Below are positions 25,828-33,650 of a stretch of DNA of 64,000 bases, in pieces (the first letter of the stretch is position 1; every line of letters begins with the position of its first letter). The stretch is taken from NCBI GenBank assembly GCA_021568835.1, contig JAKGSH010000010.1, positions 248,001 through 312,000 of the forward strand, given 5' to 3'. Source of the DNA: Streptomyces sp. Tue 6430 (GTDB lineage Bacteria; Actinomycetota; Actinomycetes; Streptomycetales; Streptomycetaceae). The position numbers were made by a program, and so were the translations under genes. The notes under the pieces are model-generated. The model saw nothing but the letters and a program-made list of their open reading frames with translations, did not search any database and was not told the origin of the DNA.

Positions 25828-27084
25828 ATGGAGGAGAACAGCATCCCGCCCGTCAGCCGCCGCAGGGTGCTGGCCGGCGGAGCGCTCACCGTCACGGGCG
25901 CCCTCGCCGGTGCCGGGATCACCGCCGCCGTGGGGCGTGGCAGCGGCTCCGGGGACGGCACCGGCGGCGACGCGGACCGACGCCCGCAGCCCGTCACCGT
26001 CGCCTACGGCGAGCAGACCGTGCCCTTCCACGGCAGGCACCAGGCCGGGATCGCGACCCCGGCCCAGTCCTACGCCGTGTTCCTCGGCTTCGAGCTGGCC
26101 AAGGGCACGGACCGCGCGGCCCTGGGCCGGATGATGCGGCTGCTCACCGACGACGCCGCCCGGCTCACCCGGGGTGAGCCGGCCCTGGCCGACACCGAAC
26201 CCGAGCTCGCGGCACTGCCGGCCAGGCTGACCGTGACCTTCGGGTTCGGGCCCGGGCTGTTCAAGGCGGCCGGTGTCGACGACCAGCGGCCCGCGTCCCT
26301 CGAACCGCTGCCGCGGTTCGGCATCGACCGGCTGCAGGACCGCTGGAGCGGCGGCGACCTGCTGCTCCAGATCTGCGCCGACGACCCGCTCACCGTCGCG
26401 CACGCCCAGCGGATGCTGATCAAGGACGCCAGGTCGTTCGCCCGGCTGCGCTGGACTCAGCGCGGGTTCCGCCGCGGGCGCGGCATCGAGGACGACGGGG
26501 TCACGCAGCGCAACCTCATGGGCCAGCTCGACGGCACCGCCAACCCGGATCTGGAGGACGGCGTCTTCTCCGAGATCGTCTGGACCGACGCGGGGCCGCG
26601 GTGGCTGCGTGACGGCGGCACGACCCTGGTACTGCGCAGGATCCGCATCGAGCTCGAGACCTGGGACGCGGCCGACACCAGCGCCAAGGAATTCACCATC
26701 GGACGGAGGCTGCGCACCGGGGCGCCACTCACCGGCACCGCGGAGAAGGACCTCCCCGACTTCGACGCCAAGAACGGCCTCGGCTTCCCGGTCATCTCCG
26801 AGCACGCCCACATACGGCGGGCCCACGTGGGAGAGGACCGGCGGCGCATCTTCCGCCGCCCGTACAACTACGACGAGGCCGCGGCCGTGGACGGGCGGTC
26901 GGAGACCGGCCTGGTCTTCGCCTCGTTCCAGCGCGACATCGGCGAGCAGTTCCTGCCGATCCAGCGCAGCCTGGCGGAGTCCGACCTCCTCAACCAGTGG
27001 ACCACCCCGATCGGTTCGGCGGTCTTCGCCGTCCCGCCGGGCTGCGCCGCCGACGGCTGGATCGGGGACACCCTGCTCGGCTGA
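25828..27084 (+). CDS. dtpA: Dye-decolorizing heme peroxidase DtpA (Tat-exported)
   Basis: 418 aa. The Tat leader SRRRVLAGGALTVTGALAGA exports the folded hemoprotein. The DyP signature G-x-x-D-G is at 232-236 (GQLDGTANPDLEDG), with D235 the distal acid; the distal Arg and the proximal His region (EHAHIRRAHV) follow. The end WIGDTLLG is typical of the family. It forms an operon with the PCu(A)C chaperone upstream. In S. lividans this pair, with Sco and GlxA, acts in copper-dependent morphogenesis. ATG overlaps no other gene and follows AAGGA in the stop region of the chaperone gene. Confidence 0.93.
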   Translation: MEENSIPPVSRRRVLAGGALTVTGALAGAGITAAVGRGSGSGDGTGGDADRRPQPVTVAYGEQTVPFHGRHQAGIATPAQSYAVFLGFELAKGTDRAALGRMMRLLTDDAARLTRGEPALADTEPELAALPARLTVTFGFGPGLFKAAGVDDQRPASLEPLPRFGIDRLQDRWSGGDLLLQICADDPLTVAHAQRMLIKDARSFARLRWTQRGFRRGRGIEDDGVTQRNLMGQLDGTANPDLEDGVFSEIVWTDAGPRWLRDGGTTLVLRRIRIELETWDAADTSAKEFTIGRRLRTGAPLTGTAEKDLPDFDAKNGLGFPVISEHAHIRRAHVGEDRRRIFRRPYNYDEAAAVDGRSETGLVFASFQRDIGEQFLPIQRSLAESDLLNQWTTPIGSAVFAVPPGCAADGWIGDTLLG

Positions 27085-27093
27085 CACGGGGCC

Positions 27094-27720
27094 TCACGCG
27101 TCGCCGTACGCCTCCCCGCCCGTCTCGAACCTCGCCGTGCCCGCCGTCGCGTCGGCGAGCCAGGCGCGGAAGGCGTCGACGTCGGCCTCGGGGAGGCCGA
27201 TCTCGATGGTGACCGCCTCGCCGTAGCGCACGTCGCGGACCTCGCGGCCGGTGGAGCGCAGGTCGTTCTGCACCTTGCCGGCCCGCTGGTGGTCGACGGT
27301 GACCGTGGCCAGCCGGAAGCGGCGGCGGGTGAGGGTGCCGAGGGTGTCCAGCGCCTCGCCGACGGCGCCGCCGTACGCGCGGATGAGGCCGCCGGCGCCG
27401 AGCTTGACCCCGCCGTAGTAGCGGGTGACGACGGCGACGACGTAGCGCATGTCGCGGCGCAGGAGCATCTGGAGCATGGGGACGCCCGCGGTGCCGCCGG
27501 GTTCGCCGTCGTCGCTGGCCTTCTGGACGGAGGCGTCGGCGCCGATGACGTAGGCCCAGCAGTTGTGGGTGGCGTCGGCGTGCTCCTTGCGGACGGCCGC
27601 GACGAACGCCTGGGCCTCCTCCTCGGTGGCGGCCGGGGCGAGCGCGCACAGGAAGCGGGAGCGGTTGATCTCGGTCTCGTGGACGCCCGGACGGGCGACG
27701 GTGCGGTACTCGTCCTGCAT
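27094..27720 (-). CDS. YigZ/IMPACT family protein
   Basis: 208 aa. The N-terminal UPF0029 domain has the hallmarks EINRSRFLCALAPA, HNCWAYVIG, SDDGEPGGTAGVPMLQML and VVTRYYGGVKLGAGGLIRAY; a small C-terminal DUF1949 domain follows. Members are linked to translation control and proteolysis in other organisms; the bacterial reaction is unknown. It converges on dtpA with only 9 bp between stops. The next minus-strand gene upstream (SixA) ends 31 bp away, so it may be the last gene of that operon. Confidence 0.92.
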   Translation of the reverse strand: MQDEYRTVARPGVHETEINRSRFLCALAPAATEEEAQAFVAAVRKEHADATHNCWAYVIGADASVQKASDDGEPGGTAGVPMLQMLLRRDMRYVVAVVTRYYGGVKLGAGGLIRAYGGAVGEALDTLGTLTRRRFRLATVTVDHQRAGKVQNDLRSTGREVRDVRYGEAVTIEIGLPEADVDAFRAWLADATAGTARFETGGEAYGDA

Positions 27721-27751
27721 CGGGCCAGCCTATGCGGTCGCCGGTGCCGCC

Positions 27752-28297
27752 TCAGCCGCCGTCCTCGCGCCCCCGCGGCACGGCCGTCCAGGTCAGCAGG
27801 GCCGCGCCCGGCCGCAGGTCGCTCCAGGCCAGGCCGTGCCAGGTCAGCACCGCGACGGCGGAGGTGGGGAACTTCACCCGGACCCCGTCCAGGGCGCCGC
27901 CGGTGGCGTCCGCGGCCAGGTCGAGGACGAGGTCCTGCAGGCCGGGGTTGTGTCCGACCAGCAGCAGGGTGCCGACCGCGGCGGGCGCCCGGCGGGCCAC
28001 GGCCAGCAGCTCGGGCACATCGGCGGCGTACAGGCGCGGTTCGTACCGCACGGGCGGGGCGGTGTCCCACCGGGCCGAGGCCAGTTCCCAGGTCCGGCGG
28101 GCGCGTACGGCGGTGGAGCACAGGGCGAGATCGGGCAGGCAGCCGGCGCCGGCCAGCGCGCGCCCGGCCGCCGGGGCGTCGCGCAGGCCGCGCGGGGCGA
28201 GCGGCCGCTCGTGGTCGGGCACGCCCTGCGGCCAGGCCGACTTGGCGTGCCGCAGGACGACCAGCCGGCGCGGCGGCCCGGTCTCGGCGGCGCTCAC
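27752..28297 (-). CDS. SixA-type histidine phosphatase
   Basis: 181 aa with the RHG-like core LVVLRHAKSAWPQGVPDHER (catalytic His in RHA), a second Arg/His pair (STAVRARRTWE and LLVGHNPGLQDLV). Such enzymes dephosphorylate phosphohistidine proteins or small phospho-compounds. It overlaps the 3' end of the CysRS-like gene upstream by 4 bp, so translation is coupled. Confidence 0.9.
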   Translation of the reverse strand: MSAAETGPPRRLVVLRHAKSAWPQGVPDHERPLAPRGLRDAPAAGRALAGAGCLPDLALCSTAVRARRTWELASARWDTAPPVRYEPRLYAADVPELLAVARRAPAAVGTLLLVGHNPGLQDLVLDLAADATGGALDGVRVKFPTSAVAVLTWHGLAWSDLRPGAALLTWTAVPRGREDGG

Positions 28298-29025
28298 GCC
28301 GGGGCTCCGACGTCACGGGTGAGTTCGAGGCCGAGGAGACGGTCGGCGTGGGCGTACGTCTCGAAGCGGGCGCCGTCCGGGAGCCGCGGCCCGGCCTCCT
28401 CCACCGAGCGCAGCACGCGCAGCACCGCGGGCAGGTCCAGGTCGTCCTCCCAGGCGGTCCGCAGCCGTCCGCGCAGGTCCTCGGGGACCGGGCGGGACGG
28501 GCTGCGCGCCCAGTGGGCGACGGCCCTGCGCCAGCGGGCCAGGGTGGTGCCGGCCTCGCCGAGCGCGGCCTCGTCGAGCGGGGCGGGTGCGCGGTGGTGG
28601 TGGGAGAGGAGGGCGAGGCGCAGGGCGGCGGGGTCGGGGGCCGCGCCGGCCGGGCCGTCGGGCCGCACGGCCGCGACCGGGACCCACGCGCCCTCCCCCA
28701 CCGCCGGGGCGTCGTCCGCCGCCGCGACGTGCACGGTCTGGGCCTCGCCGAATCCCGCGGAGACGTCCCTGCCGTCCTCGAAGGGGCGGACGCCGAGCCG
28801 CGTGGCGGCCGCCCGCAGTTCCGCCTGCTCGCGTTCGCCGGTCAGCACGGGCAGGACCGACGTGCCGCCGAGTTCCAGCACCCGCACGACGAGGTCGGCG
28901 ACGAGGAGGACGCGGAGGGCCCCGCTGCCGCGCCCCGAGGCGTGGGCCTCGACACGGGTGAGGCCACGGCGGACAGGGGCGGCGACGACGGGCTCGCCGG
29001 TTCGGGGGTCGATGATGCGCAGCAC
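28294..29025 (-). CDS. Cysteinyl-tRNA synthetase-like protein lacking catalytic motifs
   Basis: 243 aa. The N-terminus LRIIDPRTGEPVVAAPVRRG resembles the first strands of CysRS/MshC, and the C-terminal half is helical (ALARWRRAVAHWARSPSRP, AWEDDLDLPAVLRVLRSVEE, YAHADRLLGLELTRDVG), like the region after the CysRS core. The zinc Cys, the HIGH box and KMSKS are absent, so aminoacylation or Cys-ligase activity is unlikely. GTG at 29025 opens on the conserved start; the longer upstream frame is antisense noise. It overlaps the SixA gene by ATGA. Homologues are common in Streptomyces, so this is an orphan conserved protein, not a pseudogene. Confidence 0.7.
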   Translation of the reverse strand: MLRIIDPRTGEPVVAAPVRRGLTRVEAHASGRGSGALRVLLVADLVVRVLELGGTSVLPVLTGEREQAELRAAATRLGVRPFEDGRDVSAGFGEAQTVHVAAADDAPAVGEGAWVPVAAVRPDGPAGAAPDPAALRLALLSHHHRAPAPLDEAALGEAGTTLARWRRAVAHWARSPSRPVPEDLRGRLRTAWEDDLDLPAVLRVLRSVEEAGPRLPDGARFETYAHADRLLGLELTRDVGAPA

Positions 29026-29125
29026 GCGCCCGAGCGTAGGCGGGCGGAGGACCGTCCGCAGTCCTGGTTGCGGAATCGGTGGCGGCCGTCCGATGTTGAG
29101 CGGATGGACGCCGTTCGGCGTCCTG

Positions 29126-29170
29126 CGATGTCCGTCCGCCGGATGTCCGTCCGTCGGATGTCCGTCCGTC
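29126..29170. repeat. Three 15-bp tandem repeats upstream of a CoA-binding gene
   Basis: CGATGTCCGTCCGCC, GGATGTCCGTCCGTC, GGATGTCCGTCCGTC in a row, ending 5 bp before the ribosome-binding site GGAGG of the next gene. Confidence 0.85.
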
Positions 29171-29183
29171 GAAGGAGGCCGCC

Positions 29184-29591
29184 GTGTACGGCGACGAGGC
29201 AACGATCCGCAGGATCCTGACCGAACTGGGCGACACCTGGGCGGTGGTGGGGCTGTCCACGAACCCGCGCCGGGCGGCGTACGGGGTCGCGGAGGTGCTC
29301 CGGCGCTACGGCAAGCGGGTCGTTCCCGTCCACCCGAAGGCGGAGACCGTGCACGGGGAGCGGGGGTACGCCTCCCTCGCGGACATCCCCTTCGACGTGG
29401 ACGTGGTGGACGTGTTCGTGAACAGCGACCTCGCGGGAGCCGTCGCGGACGAGGCGGTCGCCAAGGGCGCGAAGGCGGTGTGGTTCCAGCTCGGCGTCGT
29501 CGACGAGGCGGCCCACGCCCGCACCCGGGCCGCGGGGCTGGAGATGGTGATGGACCGCTGCCCGGCGATCGAGATTCCCCGGCTGGGCTGA
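29184..29591 (+). CDS. CoA-binding (Rossmann) domain protein, YccU type
   Basis: 135 aa single CoA_binding domain: WAVVGLSTNPRRAAYGVAEV, VVPVHPKAETVHGERGY, DVVDVFVNSDLAG, VWFQLGVVDEAAHARTRAAG and CPAIEIPRLG. Stand-alone domains of this kind resemble the CoA-binding part of succinyl-CoA synthetase; the function is unknown. GTG 29184 follows GAAGGAGG with good spacing, directly after the 15-bp tandem repeats. It converges on the YbaK gene. Confidence 0.9.
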   Translation: MYGDEATIRRILTELGDTWAVVGLSTNPRRAAYGVAEVLRRYGKRVVPVHPKAETVHGERGYASLADIPFDVDVVDVFVNSDLAGAVADEAVAKGAKAVWFQLGVVDEAAHARTRAAGLEMVMDRCPAIEIPRLG

Positions 29592-29734
29592 ACGGGTGGC
29601 CTCTCCGGTCTCCTGACACCCCTCCCCCGAGGGGCGCCCCGGGGTGCGGGGATCACGGCCTTCCCCGCCCCGACTTCCCTTCCCCGCCGTACGTTCCGGT
29701 CGTCGTCGTGGGGCCGGCCGGGCCGGCCCCACCG

Positions 29735-30334
29735 TCACCGGCGTGCTGCGGGGCGGGCGGTGCCGGCCCCGCCTCGGACCGCGACGCCCAGCCCGGCCGG
29801 CACCACCGCGCCGGGCAGTTCGGCGAACGCCTTGCCGGGCACCAGCAGTTTGCCGCGCCGTCGCCCGCTGCCGACGAGGACGTACGGCAGGTCGACGACG
29901 GCCGGGTCGACCAGCACCGGCCAGGCGGCGGGGAGTCCGAGGGGGGTGCTGCCGCCGTACTCCATGCCGGTCTCCCCCACCGCCGTGTCCATCGCGGCGA
30001 ACGACGCCTTGCGGGCGCCGAGGTGACGGCGCACCACACCGTTGACGTCGACGCGGGTGGTGGAGAGCACGACGCACGCGGCCAGGGTGGTCTCGGCGCC
30101 GCGTTTGCCGGCGACCACCACGCAGTTCGCCGACCGCTCCAGCAGTTCCCGTCCGTAGTGCTCGACGAAGACGGCCGTGTCGGCCCACCGCGGGTCGGTG
30201 TCGACGTGGACGATCTGTTCGGCGGGGACGCTGCCGCTCCAGTGGCGTACCGCGTCGGCGACCGGGCCGACCAGGTCGTCGAGGCGGTCGGGGGCGGGCC
30301 TGGCGTCGTCGAAGCATCCGATGGGTGCGTCCAT
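29735..30334 (-). CDS. YbaK/ProX-type aminoacyl-tRNA deacylase domain protein
   Basis: 199 aa YbaK/EbsC domain, recognised from VVAGKRGAETTLAACVVLST, RVDVNGVVRRHLGARKASFA and GGSTPLGLPAAWPVLVDPAV. Relatives hydrolyse mischarged aminoacyl-tRNAs in trans. The residues ahead of position 45 are less typical. It lies 43 bp downstream of the XRE-cupin regulator on the same strand and is probably co-transcribed with it. Confidence 0.85.
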   Translation of the reverse strand: MDAPIGCFDDARPAPDRLDDLVGPVADAVRHWSGSVPAEQIVHVDTDPRWADTAVFVEHYGRELLERSANCVVVAGKRGAETTLAACVVLSTTRVDVNGVVRRHLGARKASFAAMDTAVGETGMEYGGSTPLGLPAAWPVLVDPAVVDLPYVLVGSGRRRGKLLVPGKAFAELPGAVVPAGLGVAVRGGAGTARPAARR

Positions 30335-30377
30335 GGCCGCGCGCTGACAGCAGCGCCGCGGCGGTCGACCGGGTGTC

Positions 30378-30950
30378 TCAGTGCACGGGCGGCACGGACA
30401 CGGTGAGCACCATCTCGGTCGGGATCTCGCCCTGGTTGGCGTAGGTGTGGGCGGCGTCGGCCTCGAAGGTGACGCTGGCGCCGGCCGGGACGCGGTGCTC
30501 CGTGCCCTCGACGGTGAGGGTCAGTTCGCCGGCGGTGACGTGGGCGATCTCGACCGTGCCGGCCGGGTGCGGGTCGGAGCCGCTGCTGTCGCCCGGCATC
30601 AGCCGCCAGTCCCACATCTCCAGCGGGCCGGGGGCCTCGGTGCCGGCGAGGAGCCGGCTGTAGCTGCCCGCGTCGGTGTGCCACAGCCGGACCACCTGGT
30701 CGGCGGGGATCACGCGGACCTTGGGTCCCCGCTCGTAGTCGAGGAGGGTGGTGATGCTGATGCCGAGCGCGTCGCCGATCTTGACGACGGTGCCGAGGCT
30801 GGGGTTGGTGCGGGCCTGCTCGATCTGGATCAGCATGCCGCGGCTGACTCCGGCGCGGGCCGCGAGGGTGTCGAGGGTGAAGCCGCGGTCGGTGCGCCAG
30901 CGTTTGACGTTGCGCGCCAGGGACCGGGTCAGCAGGTCGAGGTCCGACAC
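30378..30950 (-). CDS. XRE-family regulator with C-terminal cupin
   Basis: 190 aa. An HTH_3 domain at ~10-65 (LARNVKRWRTDRGFTLDTLA, AGVSRGMLIQIEQARTNPSL) is joined to a cupin_2 sensor at ~110-185 (HPAGTVEIAHVTAGELTLTV, GASVTFEADAAHTYANQGE). The GTG at 30950 was chosen because the protein then begins SDLDLLTRSLARNVKRWR as in relatives; the open frame reaches 31028 but would cover the likely promoter and repeat. A 10-bp direct repeat one helical turn apart lies just upstream, suggesting autoregulation. It probably also regulates the downstream YbaK gene. Confidence 0.9.
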   Translation of the reverse strand: MSDLDLLTRSLARNVKRWRTDRGFTLDTLAARAGVSRGMLIQIEQARTNPSLGTVVKIGDALGISITTLLDYERGPKVRVIPADQVVRLWHTDAGSYSRLLAGTEAPGPLEMWDWRLMPGDSSGSDPHPAGTVEIAHVTAGELTLTVEGTEHRVPAGASVTFEADAAHTYANQGEIPTEMVLTVSVPPVH

Positions 30951-30967
30951 GTTCCGTCCAATGAGCC

Positions 30968-30988
30968 CTGTCCGGAGGCTGTCCGGAG
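30968..30988. promoter_or_regulatory. Direct-repeat operator upstream of the XRE-cupin gene
   Basis: CTGTCCGGAG at 30968-30977 and again at 30979-30988, 11 bp start to start, 18-38 bp before the GTG. Placement fits autoregulation. Confidence 0.55.
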
Positions 30989-31059
30989 TCCACCAGTCTG
31001 GATGACGGAGTTTACTGTCCTGCACCACCGGTCGGCGGCGGCCGGTGGCGCCGCACCCG

Positions 31060-31824
31060 TCACCTCTCCGGTTCGAGTGCGGCGAGCCTCGCCGCCGACT
31101 CCTCGTCCAGGCCGGACAGTGCGACCAGTTGGTCGGAGGTCACCCCGTCGGGGATCGGCACCGGGGCCGGGGTGCGCAGCGGCGGCTGCCAGCCGTCGGC
31201 GGGGGTCCACCGGCGTACGACCCGGGCGGGCGCCCCCGCCACCACGGCGTGGTCGGGCACCGTGCCCCGCACCACCGCGCCGGCCGCGACGACGACGTTC
31301 CGTCCGATCCGCGCCCCCGGCAGGATCACCGCGCCGGTGCCGATCCAGCAGCCGGGGCCGATCTCGACCGGTTCCATCCGCGGCCACTGCTTGCCGATGG
31401 GCTGGTGCGGATCGTCGTAGGAGTGGTTGGTGGAGGTGACGTAGACGTACGGCCCGAAGTAGCAGTCGCTGCCGATGGTGACCGTCGTGTCGGCGATGAC
31501 GTGGCTGCCGCGCCCCAGCACGACGCCGTCGCCCATCCGCAGGATCGGGTCGGGGCCGAGGTCGAGGTCCGGCATCAGGCCGGCCGTCAGCGTGACCTGC
31601 TCGCCCACGATGCAGTGCGCGCCGAGGTGGATCCAGGGTTCGCCGAAGACGGTGCCGAGCGGGAAGGCGAGCCGGGTGCCGGAGCCGATCGAGCCGAAGC
31701 GCAGCCCGCCGGGGTGTTCGGCGGTGACGGAACCGGTGCGCCGCACCCAGGCCCAGCCCGCGTGGACGGCCCGCTGGGCGAGGCGGCGCCGCCATGATGA
31801 GAACGTGTTCTTGCGCTTCGGCAC
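31060..31824 (-). CDS. Hexapeptide-repeat (left-handed beta-helix) acyltransferase
   Basis: 254 aa, XAT/LbetaH family with successive hexapeptide turns (IHLGAHCIVGEQVTLTAG, VVLGRGSHVIADTTVTIGS, VEIGPGCWIGTGAVILPGA, ARIGRNVVVAAGAVVRGTVP) and the catalytic His in TSTNHSYDDPHQPIGKQ. It should acetylate a sugar or other small acceptor with acetyl-CoA. The C-terminal ~45 residues are a short extra segment (VTSDQLVALSGLDEESAARL). It is divergent from the gamma-carbonic-anhydrase-like gene, 109 bp away. Confidence 0.9.
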   Translation of the reverse strand: MPKRKNTFSSWRRRLAQRAVHAGWAWVRRTGSVTAEHPGGLRFGSIGSGTRLAFPLGTVFGEPWIHLGAHCIVGEQVTLTAGLMPDLDLGPDPILRMGDGVVLGRGSHVIADTTVTIGSDCYFGPYVYVTSTNHSYDDPHQPIGKQWPRMEPVEIGPGCWIGTGAVILPGARIGRNVVVAAGAVVRGTVPDHAVVAGAPARVVRRWTPADGWQPPLRTPAPVPIPDGVTSDQLVALSGLDEESAARLAALEPER

Positions 31825-31933
31825 CCGCTCACCGTACTCAGCGCGCGTCGGCGCCAGGACGGCGGAAGCCTGTGATCTTCACCCCACCGGGTGACGTACG
31901 GTGCGGGGAGCGGACGGACACGAGGAGACGGTG

Positions 31934-32461
31934 ATGACGCACAAGGCGCTGATCGTGGGCATCGGCGGCAGGGAACCGAAGATCGACGAGGAGGCGTTCG
32001 TGTCGCCGACGTCCTCCGTCGTCGGGGACGTGACGCTGGCGGCGGGCGCGAGCGTCTGGTACGGCGCCGTGCTGCGCGGTGACGTGGAGCGGATCTCGGT
32101 GGGGGCGCTGAGCAACGTCCAGGACAACTGCACGCTGCACGCCGATCCCGGTTTCCCCGTGACCATCGGCGAGCGGGTCTCCGTCGGCCACAACGCGGTC
32201 GTCCACGGGGCGAGCGTCGGGGACGACTGCCTGATCGGGATGGGCGCGACCGTGCTGAACGGCGCGGTGATCGGGTCCGGTTCGCTGGTCGCCGCGCAGG
32301 CGCTGGTGCCGCAGGGGATGGAGGTGCCGCCGGGTTCGCTGGTCGCGGGGGTGCCGGCGAAGATCAGGCGGCGGCTGACGGAGGAGGAGCGTCAGGGCGT
32401 CACGCTGAACGGCACGCTCTACGCCGACCTGGCGAAGGCCCACGGCGAGATCCACGGCTGA
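31934..32461 (+). CDS. Gamma-class carbonic-anhydrase-like protein
   Basis: 175-aa left-handed beta-helix protein of the gamma-CA/YrdA group: VVGDVTLAAGASVWYGAVLR, LSNVQDNCTLHADPGFPVTI, RVSVGHNAVVHGASVGDDCL. The metal-ligand His residues of this group (H in TLHAD, GHNAVVHG) are present, so zinc or iron binding is likely. Whether it is an active anhydrase cannot be told. ATG 31934 has GAGGAG 6 bp upstream. Confidence 0.9.
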   Translation: MTHKALIVGIGGREPKIDEEAFVSPTSSVVGDVTLAAGASVWYGAVLRGDVERISVGALSNVQDNCTLHADPGFPVTIGERVSVGHNAVVHGASVGDDCLIGMGATVLNGAVIGSGSLVAAQALVPQGMEVPPGSLVAGVPAKIRRRLTEEERQGVTLNGTLYADLAKAHGEIHG

Positions 32462-32505
32462 CGGGTGACGAGTGGTGCGGTCCCGGACGGGCGCGCGGCC
32501 GCGGC

Positions 32506-33183
32506 CTACTCGGCGGCCGCCACCGTCCCGGCCTTCGGCTCGGCGGCGGTCCCGGCCCCGGTCTCCGTCTCGGCCTGCCGCGCGGCGTTCTTCGCCTTGC
32601 GCTTGACCACGATCATCGAGGCGAGGCCGATGAGCACGGCCGCCACCAGGCCCAGCCAGGAGAACCGCTTCAGCCAGGATTCGGCGACGACACCCACGTA
32701 GTAGATGACGGCCGTGGTGCCGCCCGCCCACACGATGCCGCCGAGGAGGTTGGCGGTGAAGAACCTCCAGTACGGCATGTGCAGGACGCCCGCGAGCGGC
32801 CCGGCGAAGATCCGCAGCAGGGCGATGAAGCGGCCGAAGAAGACGGCCCACATGCCCCACTTCTCGAAGGACCGCTCCGCCGTGGCGATGTGCCCCTCGC
32901 TGAAGTGCCGGGGGAACTTCTTGCCCAGCCAGGCGAGCATCGGGCGGCCGCCCTTGCGGCCGATGGCATAGCCGATGGAGTCACCGATCACCGCGCCCGC
33001 GGTGGCGCAGGCGCCGAGGATCAGGGGGTTGATGTCGCCGTGCTGCGAGGCCAGCAGCGCCGAGGAGACGAGGACGATCTCGCCCGGCAGCGGGATGCCC
33101 AGGCTCTCCAGTCCGATGACCAGGCCCACCAGCGCGTAGATGGCGACCGGTGGTACGGCCTCGAGCCACTCCTGGACGTGCAC
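32506..33183 (-). CDS. DedA-family membrane protein
   Basis: 225 aa. DedA/VTT fold: GLVIGLESLGIPLPGEIVLV, a GxxxGD segment (AGAVIGDSIGYAIGRKGG), FFGRFIALLRIFAGPLAGVL and four to five membrane helices, ending in a charged cytoplasmic tail rich in Ala/Glu/Lys. Members act in membrane-lipid transport and polyprenyl-phosphate recycling. GTG 33183 is the only suitable start and has AGGAG upstream. The upstream 470 bp hold no gene. Confidence 0.92.
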   Translation of the reverse strand: MHVQEWLEAVPPVAIYALVGLVIGLESLGIPLPGEIVLVSSALLASQHGDINPLILGACATAGAVIGDSIGYAIGRKGGRPMLAWLGKKFPRHFSEGHIATAERSFEKWGMWAVFFGRFIALLRIFAGPLAGVLHMPYWRFFTANLLGGIVWAGGTTAVIYYVGVVAESWLKRFSWLGLVAAVLIGLASMIVVKRKAKNAARQAETETGAGTAAEPKAGTVAAAE

Positions 33184-33650
33184 CGCCGGCTCCTCCCGTA
33201 CGAGTCCTGCTTCGCGGCGCGCCGGGACGGGCGCACGCCGGGAAGCCTACCGGGTCGGCCCCGCGACCGGCCCGCCCCGGCCCATCCCGTGGTGCGGCCC
33301 ACTCCGCGGCGCGGCCCCGGGGGGTACGGCCCCGCGGGTACGGTCCCGGAAGCCCGGTCCGGGGGCGCCGCCCCTCGTCACGGCGGGCCGGCCCCGGCCC
33401 TGTCGTCACCTTCCGCCCGCCCCGCGACGCCCTGCACACCCCGCACCCCCTCTCGCCGCACCGGGCCCCGACCCCACTGCGTCCCGTACGGGGATCAGGA
33501 GCCGGCGCTCCCCCGGCGGTACGCACCCGGCACCGCGGGGCCCGCCCTCCGGGGGGGACGACGGGAAGACGACGGGAAGACGACGGCAGGGTCCGGCGCA
33601 CAGGAGTCTCAGAGGCGCCTCCCGGGGAACTCCCATCCCCGTGGCCCAGC
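33184..33650. other. 467-bp intergenic region with short tandem repeats
   Basis: No gene is visible. The DNA is GC-rich and low in complexity, with an 11-bp unit GACGACGGGAA repeated twice plus a variant at 33557-33589. A divergent promoter zone for the DedA and GalU genes is expected here but no clear -10/-35 pair can be named. Confidence 0.55.
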
